Shown piece after piece: positions 36,206-45,007 of a stretch of 64,000 nucleotides of DNA. Made by a program: the position numbers and the translations under genes. The DNA is from Eubacteriaceae bacterium. Its GTDB lineage: Bacteria; Bacillota; Clostridia; Lachnospirales; Lachnospiraceae. The first letter of the stretch is position 1; the number at the start of each line of letters is the position of its first letter. The notes below the pieces were generated by a model. The model did no database searches, had not been told where the DNA came from, and saw only the letters and a program-made list of their open reading frames with translations. Location: NCBI GenBank assembly GCA_902363805.1, contig CABJBF010000005.1, forward strand, positions 1-64,000, read 5' to 3'.

Positions 36206-37942
36206 TTATTCTCCCTGAGCTTTCCATTTAACAATTGTCTTTATATTCTGGCTGTCATATTTTGCATTATCCAAGCCATTTTCCTGACTTTCACCATCTG
36301 TAGTGCTCTGACTTTCGTCCGCATTTTTCTTGCCATCTTTCTTATCTTCTTCATAATAAATTGTTATCTGTGCGCCCGGCTTGATGAAAATAAGGCTTTC
36401 ATCTTCAGCAAACAATTCTTTATATACATTGTTATTTTCATCAGAAATATATACATAAGTTTCACCGTCTGTTGTAATGTACTCAATATCAGTAACCTGT
36501 ATATTTACATTTGGCAAATCATTGTTCATGTCATCGATTGCCTGCTTGTTGCCTAAATTATTTTCCTTCATAAGTTTATTGTAAGAAGAAAGCGTATCTC
36601 TTTGCGTTGTTCCAGTAGCAACAATGCTGTATTTTTTTACATTTACAAGGGCATACTGTTTTACGAGGTTGCTCTTGTCCTTCAAAACCATGAAATATGT
36701 TGGCTCGCCACCTATATTTATGATTGCAGGGAATGAAGCCTTGTATCCTAAATTCTGGACCTGACCTTCTGCTGCGTCCATTGCTGAAAATTCTTCTGCA
36801 CCTGCTGCCTTGAAGTATCTTGTTTCTCCGGTTCTTGCATTTATCATTACAAATCCAATATTAGATGAATCGTCAATAACAGAAGTTACGCCTGTGTAAA
36901 TCCATACGTCATCATCCATTACCTTGTAGCCATAATCCTCTGTTGTTATTTTACAATCCTTCTGACCTATTATGCTGTTGATGAATCCGTCTGACAAAGT
37001 TCCATACCAGTCGAATTTTCTCGTTGCCAAATCACCATCATAAACTCTGTCTACCCACTGTGGCACATTTTTTACATCATAATATTTGCTTTTGCCTGTG
37101 CAAGGGTCAAATATGACAACGCCTTTTACGTCTTTACCACCAAACAAGCCTATCTTTGCTGTTAATGTTGGGCAAATATAATATGGATTTCCATCATTAT
37201 CTAATTCAAAATAATATCCTTCAAAAATTGCTGTAGGATATTCAAATCTAAGTTTTCTTTGTAATTTGTCATTAAATCGTGCTGAAGAAGTATACTTAAT
37301 TGGTTTGTCTAATTTTATATATTCTGCTTCAAATTCCACAGGGTCTACCAAAACATATCCCGGTATACCATTTTTTCTGTTGTTAAACCATTTGAAAAAA
37401 TCTGCATACTCTAGCGTTGCTACTTTCTTTGGCTGGCCATTGTAATCTATCTGGTTGTAATCCTGATTAATTACATACTGACTTACAAGGTCTGATAATG
37501 AGCCAATTGCTCTTTCGCCGACAACTCTTGCACTCTTTGTATCCATAAGCGCAATATCATTGACTGTGTCTGTCTGGGCGATTTCATCTTCAAATTTGCA
37601 TTCTTTCACTTTGATAAGACTTGAATATCTTGAAGCGTTAAATATTTCTAAAGATGTTAATCCGCCAATCACTACCACAACCACGCCAATTGCGATAACA
37701 GCCGTTACAATTTTTGATACTATTGTTACACTTAGCTGCTCAATATTATTTTCCTTACTGCAAAAAAATGTTGCAATCAAAAACAATAGTACAAAGAATC
37801 CCTGAAAAATCCAGCTTCCTATATCATGTATGTTAAGTGGCGGTAACAAAATGTAGAACGCAATAAATTCTAATATTGCTACTACTATTAGTGCTATAAT
37901 CGTTTTTGCAACCGATGTTTTTTCAGTATAATTTTTCAACAT
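36206..37942 (-). CDS. Membrane protein of unknown function with large exported domain
   Basis: A 578-residue protein with three hydrophobic segments near the N-terminus (TIIALIVVAILEFIAFYILL, WIFQGFFVLLFLIATFF, IVTAVIAIGVVVVVIGGL). About 460 residues outside follow, beta-rich with recurring Tyr/Gly strands, then an acidic Ser/Glu tail and a short basic end. The ATG at 37942 is used because GGAGG lies eight bases before it; the in-frame ATG at 37957 would overlap that site. I do not recognise the family. It lies upstream of DUF951 and downstream of the UPF0340 gene. Confidence 0.75.
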   Translation of the reverse strand: MLKNYTEKTSVAKTIIALIVVAILEFIAFYILLPPLNIHDIGSWIFQGFFVLLFLIATFFCSKENNIEQLSVTIVSKIVTAVIAIGVVVVVIGGLTSLEIFNASRYSSLIKVKECKFEDEIAQTDTVNDIALMDTKSARVVGERAIGSLSDLVSQYVINQDYNQIDYNGQPKKVATLEYADFFKWFNNRKNGIPGYVLVDPVEFEAEYIKLDKPIKYTSSARFNDKLQRKLRFEYPTAIFEGYYFELDNDGNPYYICPTLTAKIGLFGGKDVKGVVIFDPCTGKSKYYDVKNVPQWVDRVYDGDLATRKFDWYGTLSDGFINSIIGQKDCKITTEDYGYKVMDDDVWIYTGVTSVIDDSSNIGFVMINARTGETRYFKAAGAEEFSAMDAAEGQVQNLGYKASFPAIINIGGEPTYFMVLKDKSNLVKQYALVNVKKYSIVATGTTQRDTLSSYNKLMKENNLGNKQAIDDMNNDLPNVNIQVTDIEYITTDGETYVYISDENNNVYKELFAEDESLIFIKPGAQITIYYEEDKKDGKKNADESQSTTDGESQENGLDNAKYDSQNIKTIVKWKAQGE

Positions 37943-38031
37943 TAAATATTCCTCCATATATATAAACCTTCAGTAAATAAATTATTCCTGTATTTTATTT
38001 ATTCTTTATTACAATAAACTATTCTTATCAT

Positions 38032-38577
38032 TTACATTAGATCTTCGTTGTAATGAGCTCTTCCTCCTCCGATAAATTTCGCTCTGCTTCGTGCAGCAAT
38101 TACCCTTGCCTGACCTATTATATTATTTTCCATTTTAACAGGTACAGCCACTTTCTTTATGTGCATTCCTATTAAAGTTCCACCGATATCAATCCCTGCA
38201 TTTGCCTGAATTTCTTCTATAGCTATAGGATCTTTAAATGTGTTATATGCTGTAGTTCCAAATGAGCCACCTGCTTTTGGCTGCGGTACAACATTTACTT
38301 CATATGCATTTGGCACAGCCTCACGCTCTACTATAATCGCCCTGTTCAAATGTTCACAGCACTGTGCAGCAAGATAGATTCCTCTTTCCTGAGTGACCTT
38401 ATAAATTCCTTCAAAAACTGCTTCAGCTACCTGAAGATTTGAGTTTGTTCCTATTTTATCTCCACAAACTTCACTTGATGAACAACCTACTACTAAGATT
38501 TGTCCTTTTTTTAATTTACCTGCATCACATATTTCATTGGCAACATTTTCTGCCTGTTTTCTAATTTCCTCGTACAT
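38032..38577 (-). CDS. UPF0340/TIGR01440 family protein (YwlG-like)
   Basis: A 181-residue protein with the family's recognisable segments: GQILVVGCSSSEVCGDKIG, QCCEHLNRAIIVE, VNVVPQPKAGGSFGTTAY and GIDIGGTLIGMHIKKVAVP. Function is unknown; it is widespread in Firmicutes. AGGAGG lies before the ATG. A terminator between it and the ECF gene upstream suggests an independent transcript. Confidence 0.93.
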   Translation of the reverse strand: MYEEIRKQAENVANEICDAGKLKKGQILVVGCSSSEVCGDKIGTNSNLQVAEAVFEGIYKVTQERGIYLAAQCCEHLNRAIIVEREAVPNAYEVNVVPQPKAGGSFGTTAYNTFKDPIAIEEIQANAGIDIGGTLIGMHIKKVAVPVKMENNIIGQARVIAARSRAKFIGGGRAHYNEDLM

Positions 38578-38633
38578 AAAAATCGCCTCCTGTTTTCTAC
38601 GAGTGATTGTACTCCTTTATTATATAAAAAATC

Positions 38634-38669
38634 AAGGAGTTACCGCAACTAAAATTACAGCAACTCCTT
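38634..38669 (-). terminator. Terminator after the ECF S-component gene
   Basis: AAGGAGTT (38634-38641) pairs with AACTCCTT (38662-38669); on the minus strand GATTTTTTAT follows. It lies about 35 bases past the stop. Confidence 0.8.
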
Positions 38670-38701
38670 TTATATTTATTATTAGCTTAATAATTTGTTA
38701 T

Positions 38702-39277
38702 TTAGTTAACTTTTAATACGCTCTTAAATGCATTGCTTGCGTTTAAAACTTCAACTAATACAAGTCCTAATACAAGGCATGTAATTCCCTGAACTCCATT
38801 ACTTGGAATTGAAGCTGCTGCTGTCATTCCGTATCCTAAAAGTGTGCTTTCATATAAGAAGTAACCGAATACCATTACTAACTCAGCTACTACTGCACTA
38901 ACTGCAAATGCCAAATGCTTATTTGCCTTTGCAATTATCTTAAATAAAAGAACTGCTACAATACCCATAAGTGCTTTAATAATAAATGTTCCAGGTACAT
39001 ATGTTGTGTATCCTGCAATTAAATCAGCAAGTGCCGGTCCTAATCCTGCTGCGGCTGCTGCAAAGAAAAGATTTTCATCTACTAATTTGCCTTTTTTGTT
39101 GCCTACATAAAATGTTCCTAATACCCATGCTGCTAATAAAACTACTGTATCACCAATGTTAACATATCCTGATGTTCCAATAGTAGGGATTCTGATAATC
39201 ATTGTTGCTACGCATCCAAGTGCAGCAAACATTGCAGCTAAAACTAACTTAACAATTTTTTCAGTTGAATTGTTCAT
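38702..39277 (-). CDS. ECF transporter S component
   Basis: A 191-residue integral membrane protein with about six hydrophobic segments. The family pattern is recognisable: an N-terminal LAAMFAALGCVATMIIRIPT, then GYVNIGDTVVLLAAWVLG and GPALADLIAGYTTYVPGTFIIKALMG. It belongs to the ECF-ribofla_trps-like group; substrates of relatives include pyridoxine or hydroxymethylpyrimidine, but the vitamin cannot be assigned here. The A/A'/T energising module is not in this window. Confidence 0.9.
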   Translation of the reverse strand: MNNSTEKIVKLVLAAMFAALGCVATMIIRIPTIGTSGYVNIGDTVVLLAAWVLGTFYVGNKKGKLVDENLFFAAAAAGLGPALADLIAGYTTYVPGTFIIKALMGIVAVLLFKIIAKANKHLAFAVSAVVAELVMVFGYFLYESTLLGYGMTAAASIPSNGVQGITCLVLGLVLVEVLNASNAFKSVLKVN

Positions 39278-39308
39278 AATTTTCCTCCTGTTTTAATCAG
39301 AAATATAA

Positions 39309-39384
39309 AACCTTGTTAAATCTGTGATTAAACCTTTTGTTTATAGTTTCAAGGTTGTTTAGGCTTGTGAGTTGACTAAGCCTA
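39309..39384 (-). promoter_or_regulatory. Structured 5' leader of the ECF S-component gene
   Basis: Two neighbouring hairpins: TAGGCTT...AAGCCTA (seven bp, 11-base loop) and AACCTTG...CAAGGTT enclosing 34 bases, about 25 bases before the AGGAGG site. Vitamin ECF genes are often riboswitch-controlled; TPP, FMN and THF consensus elements are not recognised. Confidence 0.35.
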
Positions 39385-39652
39385 GAATTTATTTCCGATT
39401 TTTTTCTTTTTGTATATTTTTATTTATATAATTCTTACAAAAAGTAATTTTATCAATATATGGTATTAGATAAATAGTCAGTTTTAAGGTGATTGATAAT
39501 ACCAGATTGTGATAGGAGTACTTTATTTTTTGATTTGTACCATATATGACTTGTTTACACTTATATGGCACACTTTTTCGCCGTCGGTTATTCTGCTTGA
39601 ATCTATACTGAACCCTGGGATGCGACCTCATCCTGTCCATCTTTGCATAAAA

Positions 39653-39680
39653 AAAGAAATCTTATTGCTAAGATTTCTTT
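39653..39680 (-). terminator. tRNA-Cys/Glu operon terminator
   Basis: AAAGAAATCTTA, a TTGC loop and TAAGATTTCTTT; on the minus strand a run of T follows. Confidence 0.88.
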
Positions 39681-39688
39681 AAATAGAG

Positions 39689-39759
39689 AGGCGACAACCA
39701 GATTTGAACTGGTGATAGCGGTGTTGCAGACCGATGCCTTACCACTTGGCTATGTCGCC
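39689..39759 (-). tRNA. tRNA-Cys (GCA)
   Basis: A minus-strand cloverleaf with seven-bp acceptor stem (GGCGACA/TGTCGCC), anticodon loop with GCA, T-arm GTTCAAATC and U discriminator, as expected of tRNA-Cys. CCA is not encoded. Confidence 0.95.
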
Positions 39760-39823
39760 ATAAAATATAGAACTATTACATTATAGCAACTGTTCTTTTT
39801 TCAGTCAAGAATAATTTCTTGAA

Positions 39824-39895
39824 TGACTCCAAGGGGATTTGAACCCCTGTTACCGCCGTGAAAGGGCGGTGTCTTAACCGCTTGACCATGGAGCC
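39824..39895 (-). tRNA. tRNA-Glu (TTC)
   Basis: The minus strand starts GGCTCCATGGTCAAGCGG, has anticodon stem CCGCC/GGCGG around loop CTTTCAC (anticodon TTC) and T-arm GGGGTTCAAATCCCC. It precedes tRNA-Cys by 64 bases and shares its transcript. Confidence 0.96.
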
Positions 39896-40042
39896 TTAGT
39901 GGATTTTTCCAATCCACTTTTTACAGCTTTTTTAATTTATCAAATAGTATCGTGTTTGTCAACAATTATTTTCAATATTTGTATTATTTTAAATATTTTT
40001 AATATTTATTTTCTATATTATTCTCATTTGTTCACGACGCTT

Positions 40043-40120
40043 ACTGATATTTTTATCATTTCCATAAATATTTATCCGCAATATCTACTGATATTCTTCT
40101 CATTTTCATAAATATTATGC
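40043..40120. repeat. 44-bp imperfect tandem repeat overlapping the cvpA stop
   Basis: ACTGATATTTTTATCATTTC begins at 40043 and ACTGATATTCTTCTCATTTT at 40087; both continue into CATAAATATT. The second unit includes the CvpA stop codon (40115-40117). Confidence 0.75.
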
Positions 40121-40828
40121 AAGAAGATTGAGGTTATTTAAAAACATCTGAATTGCATTATTGTCGTATATCAGACTTAAAAATACGCTATTTCCAATTG
40201 CATCGCATGCCTGCTGTCCCCAACTTGTTGCACTAAATGCTGTAATTATTATACATGCAATCCAAAGTACAAAGACTGCTTCTATAAGTCCGATAACAGC
40301 TCCGCCTCCTTTATTTAACATATTTATTCCCGGAAGCTTTGATATTATATCAAGCAAATGAACCACCAGCTGAACCAGCAGCGTCAAAACAACAAATAGC
40401 AAAATAAATGTAGATGCATTTAACACAGAATCTATCAAATATTCTGCTACATACTGGCTAAAATTTTCTACACCTAATTCTATGTAGCCATCAGCATTAT
40501 TATTCTTAATTAACGATTCCTTTACACTTTTTGGCAACGGTAAACTGTTAATTGTATTTTTCTGAGCTGTTTCTCCGGTCTGGGAAATGCTGTCTGATAC
40601 ATCTACTATTTTTTCATCCACATATTGTGTAACCTGCTTTGAAATTGCATCATACACCGGAGTTGTTTCTATAAAATCTTTCGTAATTGGTGTTAATATC
40701 TGAACTAAAATTAAAACTATTAACATCGATGCCAACGAAAATATCATCTTTATCATTCCTCTATGTTGCCCAATAAATATCATAAGTGCGATAAATACTA
40801 TTACTGCAACTGTTAATATTGTTTCCAT
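40115..40828 (-). CDS. CvpA family membrane protein
   Basis: A 237-residue protein with about four hydrophobic segments (TILTVAVIVFIALMIFIGQHRG, MIFSLASMLIVLILVQIL, FILLFVVLTLLVQLVVHLL, GLIEAVFVLWIACIIITAF). The first two plus GMIKMIFSLAS match the CvpA/colicin V production family. An exported loop of about 90 residues lies between segments two and three. The start (ATG 40828) has GGAGG upstream. It follows DUF5711 by 42 bases. Confidence 0.9.
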   Translation of the reverse strand: METILTVAVIVFIALMIFIGQHRGMIKMIFSLASMLIVLILVQILTPITKDFIETTPVYDAISKQVTQYVDEKIVDVSDSISQTGETAQKNTINSLPLPKSVKESLIKNNNADGYIELGVENFSQYVAEYLIDSVLNASTFILLFVVLTLLVQLVVHLLDIISKLPGINMLNKGGGAVIGLIEAVFVLWIACIIITAFSATSWGQQACDAIGNSVFLSLIYDNNAIQMFLNNLNLLA

Positions 40829-40870
40829 TTTTCCTCCATTTATTTTCATCTGTAACTTGTAACAGTTTAT

Positions 40871-42115
40871 TTATTCTTCTGCTGTCTGTTTATTCTTTGT
40901 AACCGGACTCTTCAAACTATATCTGAGACTGATTTCTTCTATCTTATTTTTTGTCATAAGCAAAAATGTATTTGTACTTTCCATAGGAACTATCGCGTCT
41001 AACTGTTTTGTAAATACGTGTTTAAATTTAACCACGCCTTTAAGGGATATCAATTCACATGTAACGTCGTCATACATTAGCACGTTTTTTCCTGCAAATT
41101 TAACATGGTCCAAATTCATCTCTATTTCCTTAGACATGATTTTTTCTCCACTCAAAGAATACACTTCCATTTTACATGGAGTATCCCCTTTTGAGTTTTC
41201 AAATATAAGTCCTACATATTTTTCATTATAAAATACCTTTTGTATTTCTTTATCAAATTTTATTTCTTTTCTAATTGTTGGCTTTTCTTTCATCTTATAT
41301 ATAGTAAGAACATTATCACCAATCGCTATCGCATCTTCATTTGACACAAAATATACTGCAGGTACTATAGTTTCTCCATATTGATTAAATGTGCCTACCA
41401 CTCTGTCAACTTCGTCTTTACCTACATTTGAGAAGTTATAGAAAATCACCTGATTTTCAGTACTTCCTTCCTTAATTGATAAGTACGATGTCATCATTTT
41501 CTCACCATCATTTGAAATTGAAAACGATAATGGGAATCCATTTTCACTAAGCAATGATTTGTGTGAAACGATAAGATTTCCTTCTTTATCATATAATTCA
41601 ATATAATTTGCACTTGCTTCTTCTAAAAGTGCCGCAACCACACCCTGTTGTGCCACTTCAATTTTAATTATAGGATAACTTGTGTTTACTTCACCGACTT
41701 TTCCTTTTTTATTGAAAATGTAAATAGTATTACTATTCTTATCCGCTATCGCTAAATAATCTCCACAAACGTCTACTATTGGTGATTTCATTTCGTACGC
41801 TTCGTTCCAAATGGTTTCTGTTCCATTGATGTACGAAATTCCATCGTTACTATATTTTACTACAAATTCGCCAAACGCCTGATACTGGCTGTTTGTTCCT
41901 GTTTCTATCTTTATTGTCTTTCTGACTTTGTAGTTATTGTATGTGCGATAAACACAAAATAAATATATTGCTAAAAGTAATGCGCATACAATTCCAATTA
42001 TTGTTATTACCTTTATTTTTAGATTTCTTGATTTATCTTCCCGTGATTTTTCTGACTCAATTACTGTATCAGGTCTAATCACTCTGAGTTTTCTTCTTTT
42101 CTTTGCTAACTTCAC
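40871..42115 (-). CDS. DUF5711-like membrane-anchored beta-propeller protein
   Basis: A 414-residue protein: a strongly basic cytoplasmic N-terminus (KLAKKRRKLRVIR), one transmembrane helix (VITIIGIVCALLLAIYLFCVY, about residues 36-56) and an exported domain with repeated beta-blades (SIAxx, GKVGEV, GNLIVSH patterns), like a seven-bladed propeller. It starts with GTG (42115) preceded by GGAAG. DUF5711 proteins commonly sit beside CvpA in Lachnospiraceae; function unknown. Confidence 0.82.
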   Translation of the reverse strand: MKLAKKRRKLRVIRPDTVIESEKSREDKSRNLKIKVITIIGIVCALLLAIYLFCVYRTYNNYKVRKTIKIETGTNSQYQAFGEFVVKYSNDGISYINGTETIWNEAYEMKSPIVDVCGDYLAIADKNSNTIYIFNKKGKVGEVNTSYPIIKIEVAQQGVVAALLEEASANYIELYDKEGNLIVSHKSLLSENGFPLSFSISNDGEKMMTSYLSIKEGSTENQVIFYNFSNVGKDEVDRVVGTFNQYGETIVPAVYFVSNEDAIAIGDNVLTIYKMKEKPTIRKEIKFDKEIQKVFYNEKYVGLIFENSKGDTPCKMEVYSLSGEKIMSKEIEMNLDHVKFAGKNVLMYDDVTCELISLKGVVKFKHVFTKQLDAIVPMESTNTFLLMTKNKIEEISLRYSLKSPVTKNKQTAEE

Positions 42116-42223
42116 TTTTCTTACTTCCTGTACCTTATCTGCGTTTCAGTTTTCCTCAATTATATTCTTTTATACTTCAATGCACAATGTACATTTTATT
42201 CAGATTATACAATATATATTTTT

Positions 42224-43933
42224 TTATGGCAATTTTATCTGCTGACCTTCTATTATTTTGTAATCGTCTCCTATTCCGTTAAAAGCCTTTATTCTGTCAA
42301 CCATATCACTATTTCCATAATATGTCATACTGATATCATATAAGGTTTGTCCGGGAGTTACTGTATGAATTGCTCCTCCATATATGCCTGCCTGTACATT
42401 TGTTGATTTGTTTTGCGGTTCAGTTTCCGTTCCTGTTCCATCATTATTTGGTTGTGATTGGGCATTATCCTGTATATCGGATTGTGTGTTTGATGAATTA
42501 TTCTGCTGCGTTAATCCGCTATTATCCTGTGATTCAGATTGCTGCGTCTGCGATAAATTATCATTCTGCATATCATCTGTCTTAGGTTGTGATGAATTTT
42601 GTCCATCATCTGAATTGGTCTGTGAAGAATCATCGTTCTGCCCATTTTCAGATTGCTTTTGCTGTGTATTCTTTTTGTCATTCTTTTCTTTCTTACTATC
42701 AGATTTTGTTTCGTTGTTATTCTCCGTGCTTTCTGATGTTGATAGTGAATCTATTATCTGATTTACTGCCTGAGAATTTTTGTTGTCATTTATATTTTCC
42801 AATGATGTTTTTATATTTTTTAATTCACCATAATTATTTAGCATAACAATTGTTGACAGTAAAAGAGCAATTATTAGCAAACCACTGATTCCAACCGCTA
42901 CTTTGCTAACTTTGCCTGAATTTTCACTTCCATTTTTATGTTGGTTTTCAATTTCTTTTTTTCTTTCACTTATAGCTTTTCTAAGCTGAAACGAATCCGA
43001 AATTCTGCTGTTTTTTTCTGCAATGCGTTTCTGCTTATTTTTTACATTTAATTTTTCAGGTGTTTCCGTTTTGTTATCAACCTGCTTATTAGCATATATG
43101 TCCTTTTTCTTTTTTCCTAAAATGTCAGGCATTTCTATCGTCTGCCCGCTCTTTGTGTTTGCCTCCTCATCGTTTTCTGATTTTTGGTTTTTACTTTTAG
43201 ACGAAGCTTTATTCATTACAACGCTATGATTTTCATTTTCTCCATTATATTTATTTGCCTCTTCTTTTATTAATTGTTCATCATTTTCCTTTATTATTTT
43301 ACCATCTGTTTTTTTATTATTTTTTATATTTTCCTTAAGATTTTCATTGATACTATTTTTATTTTGTTCCCTCTCCCTCACATATTTTTTCATTTTCTCA
43401 TTTTTTTCATAATATATGTAATAGCCGCTTTGTCTGTTCAAATTTCCATTTTCATACACAAAAAATCCATCTTCATTTTCCGTTCTATCACTTAAAAAGC
43501 AGACTTTATCATTTCCGGCGAAGTTATCAAGATGTATTTTCTTTATTCCTGACATATCATCTTTTACTCTGTACGGAACAGATATGAACCAGCCCACAAT
43601 ATCGAATTCATCAAAGTATCTTTTTATATCTTTATATAGGTTCGTCCAAATTTCATCGTTAAATATTATGCTGTTTTCGATTACGTCGTTTACTTCTGCC
43701 ATTCCTTTTACAAATATGTATGAATAACCTTTTACCTTTTTTGTTTCACCAAGAAGAACACCATATCTTATGTTATCTTCATTTTCCGGTTCCTTTTTTA
43801 AGTTACTCATTACATAATCTTCTACATATATTTTCTTTTTAGAATTATTGTCACCAATTTGGCGAATGTTTTTTGGCAACCTTACTTCACTTTGTCCTTT
43901 GGATTCTTTTCCATTATAAACCATCTCTATCAT
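42224..43933 (-). CDS. Type II membrane protein: degenerate JAB/MPN-like domain, TM, LysM
   Basis: A 569-residue protein. Residues about 25-165 resemble a JAB/MPN fold (YGVLLGE, FVKGMAEVND, FDIVGWFISVPY), but the metal-binding HxH of active JAMM proteases is absent: the site reads GWFISVP instead of G-x-x-HSHP. A charged Asn/Lys/Glu-rich cytoplasmic linker follows, then one transmembrane helix (VAVGISGLLIIALLLSTIVML), a Gln/Asn/Ser-rich linker and a C-terminal LysM (TVTPGQTLYDISMTYYGNSD) for peptidoglycan binding. The start is ATG 43933 behind GGAGGG. It sits next to the pilus locus, which may link it to envelope assembly. Confidence 0.78.
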   Translation of the reverse strand: MIEMVYNGKESKGQSEVRLPKNIRQIGDNNSKKKIYVEDYVMSNLKKEPENEDNIRYGVLLGETKKVKGYSYIFVKGMAEVNDVIENSIIFNDEIWTNLYKDIKRYFDEFDIVGWFISVPYRVKDDMSGIKKIHLDNFAGNDKVCFLSDRTENEDGFFVYENGNLNRQSGYYIYYEKNEKMKKYVREREQNKNSINENLKENIKNNKKTDGKIIKENDEQLIKEEANKYNGENENHSVVMNKASSKSKNQKSENDEEANTKSGQTIEMPDILGKKKKDIYANKQVDNKTETPEKLNVKNKQKRIAEKNSRISDSFQLRKAISERKKEIENQHKNGSENSGKVSKVAVGISGLLIIALLLSTIVMLNNYGELKNIKTSLENINDNKNSQAVNQIIDSLSTSESTENNNETKSDSKKEKNDKKNTQQKQSENGQNDDSSQTNSDDGQNSSQPKTDDMQNDNLSQTQQSESQDNSGLTQQNNSSNTQSDIQDNAQSQPNNDGTGTETEPQNKSTNVQAGIYGGAIHTVTPGQTLYDISMTYYGNSDMVDRIKAFNGIGDDYKIIEGQQIKLP

Positions 43934-44222
43934 GAGCCCTCCTCTACATTTATTTCTTGTAGAATATAGCACATGAAAAAAGCACAATTTGTCAAATTAG
44001 GTTTTGTAAAAATATATGTAAAAATTCTTTTGCGACATTCATCGAAAAAATGCGGTTAACTGTGATTGGGCCTTTATTTATAAAAAGCTTATCACTGTCA
44101 ACCGCATTTTCTTCTTATGTTTATATTAATTATGTATGGTTTAATGTATTCCCGACTATTTGAGACTTAAATGTTATTTCTTTTAATCTCTATACAAATA
44201 TACCCGGCTTAAATTATTTGTT
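43934..44222. other. Intergenic region between the LysM protein and the sirtuin
   Basis: It contains the sirtuin terminator (44047-44110) and the upstream region of the LysM gene. No ORF is supported. Confidence 0.5.
44047..44110 (-). terminator. Sirtuin gene terminator
   Basis: AAAATGCGGTT (44047-44057) pairs with AACCGCATTTT (44100-44110), with a longer imperfect stem inside (ACTGTGAT/ATCACTGT). The minus-strand tail is T-rich. Confidence 0.8.
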
Positions 44223-44948
44223 CTACATATCCATAATTTCGCTAAATACTTTACCTAAGCTGTCATTAATAACTAAATCTGCTCTTGAATCTCTTATTGT
44301 CATTGTCTTATTAATTAATACAAGCTTGTCCCCTTTGTAATAATCAATAAGCCCTGCTGCAGGATATACTATAAGGGAAGTTCCTCCTATTATAAGAACG
44401 TCTGCTTCCTCTATTGCTTTAATAGCCTTCTCAACGATTTCTTCGTCAAGTCCTTCTTCATATAAGACTACGTCAGGCTTTATATCTCCACCACATTCGC
44501 AATGTGGAACACCTTCTGAATTTTTTACATATTCAAAGTCATAAAACTTTCCACACTTTTCGCAGTAGTTTCTCATTACAGAGCCATGAAGTTCATATAC
44601 AACTTTGCTTCCTGCCATCTGATGCAATCCATCAATATTCTGAGTTACAATTGCTTTTAATTTACCCATCTGTTCTAATTTAGCAAGAGCCTTATGTGTG
44701 ACATTAGGCTGCGCACCTTCATATAACATACGATCTTTATAAAATCTGTAAAACTCTTCTTTATTCTTCATATAGAAAGAATGACTAATAATTTCTTCCG
44801 GTGGGAATTTGTATTTCTGGTTATAAAGTCCATCAACACTTCTAAAATCCGGAATACCGCTTTCTGTTGAAACTCCTGCACCTCCAAAGAAAACAATATT
44901 ATCACTTTCTTCAATTATTTGTTTTAGTTGTACAACCTTATCCTCCAT
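44223..44948 (-). CDS. cobB: NAD-dependent protein deacylase (sirtuin)
   Basis: A 241-residue Sir2 protein. NAD-binding GAGVSTESGIPDFRS (about residues 24-38), TQNIDGLHQMAG, the catalytic His in VYELHGSV, zinc cysteines CEKCG and CECGG, then the GTSLIVYPAAGL motif. It removes acyl groups from lysines using NAD. The ATG at 44948 has AGGAG upstream; an in-frame start at 44975 is less likely. It interrupts an otherwise pilus-related run of genes. Confidence 0.95.
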   Translation of the reverse strand: MEDKVVQLKQIIEESDNIVFFGGAGVSTESGIPDFRSVDGLYNQKYKFPPEEIISHSFYMKNKEEFYRFYKDRMLYEGAQPNVTHKALAKLEQMGKLKAIVTQNIDGLHQMAGSKVVYELHGSVMRNYCEKCGKFYDFEYVKNSEGVPHCECGGDIKPDVVLYEEGLDEEIVEKAIKAIEEADVLIIGGTSLIVYPAAGLIDYYKGDKLVLINKTMTIRDSRADLVINDSLGKVFSEIMDM

Positions 44949-45007
44949 CTTATGGTTCTCCTGACTTTTTAACATATAATATAGACCATTATACCATTTT
45001 TCTTTTA

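Larger units (their letters stand above)
39278..39688. other. Region between the ECF gene and tRNA-Cys
   Basis: No convincing gene. The first part (minus strand) is a structured leader of the ECF gene with two adjacent stems: TAGGCTT/AAGCCTA (39360-39384) and AACCTTG/CAAGGTT (39309-39356). No known riboswitch class matches by eye. An open frame at 39389-39640 has no ribosome binding site and reads like noncoding DNA. The tRNA terminator lies at 39653-39680. Confidence 0.4.

Noticed and set aside
39389..39640. 83-residue minus-strand ORF downstream of tRNA-Cys
   Set aside because: No ribosome binding site, Lys/Asn/Tyr-rich random-like composition, and it starts just past a terminator.
42370..42846. 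Cys/Ser/Leu-rich plus-strand ORFs over the LysM gene
   Set aside because: They are antisense shadows of the Gln/Asn/Ser-rich linker of the minus-strand protein.
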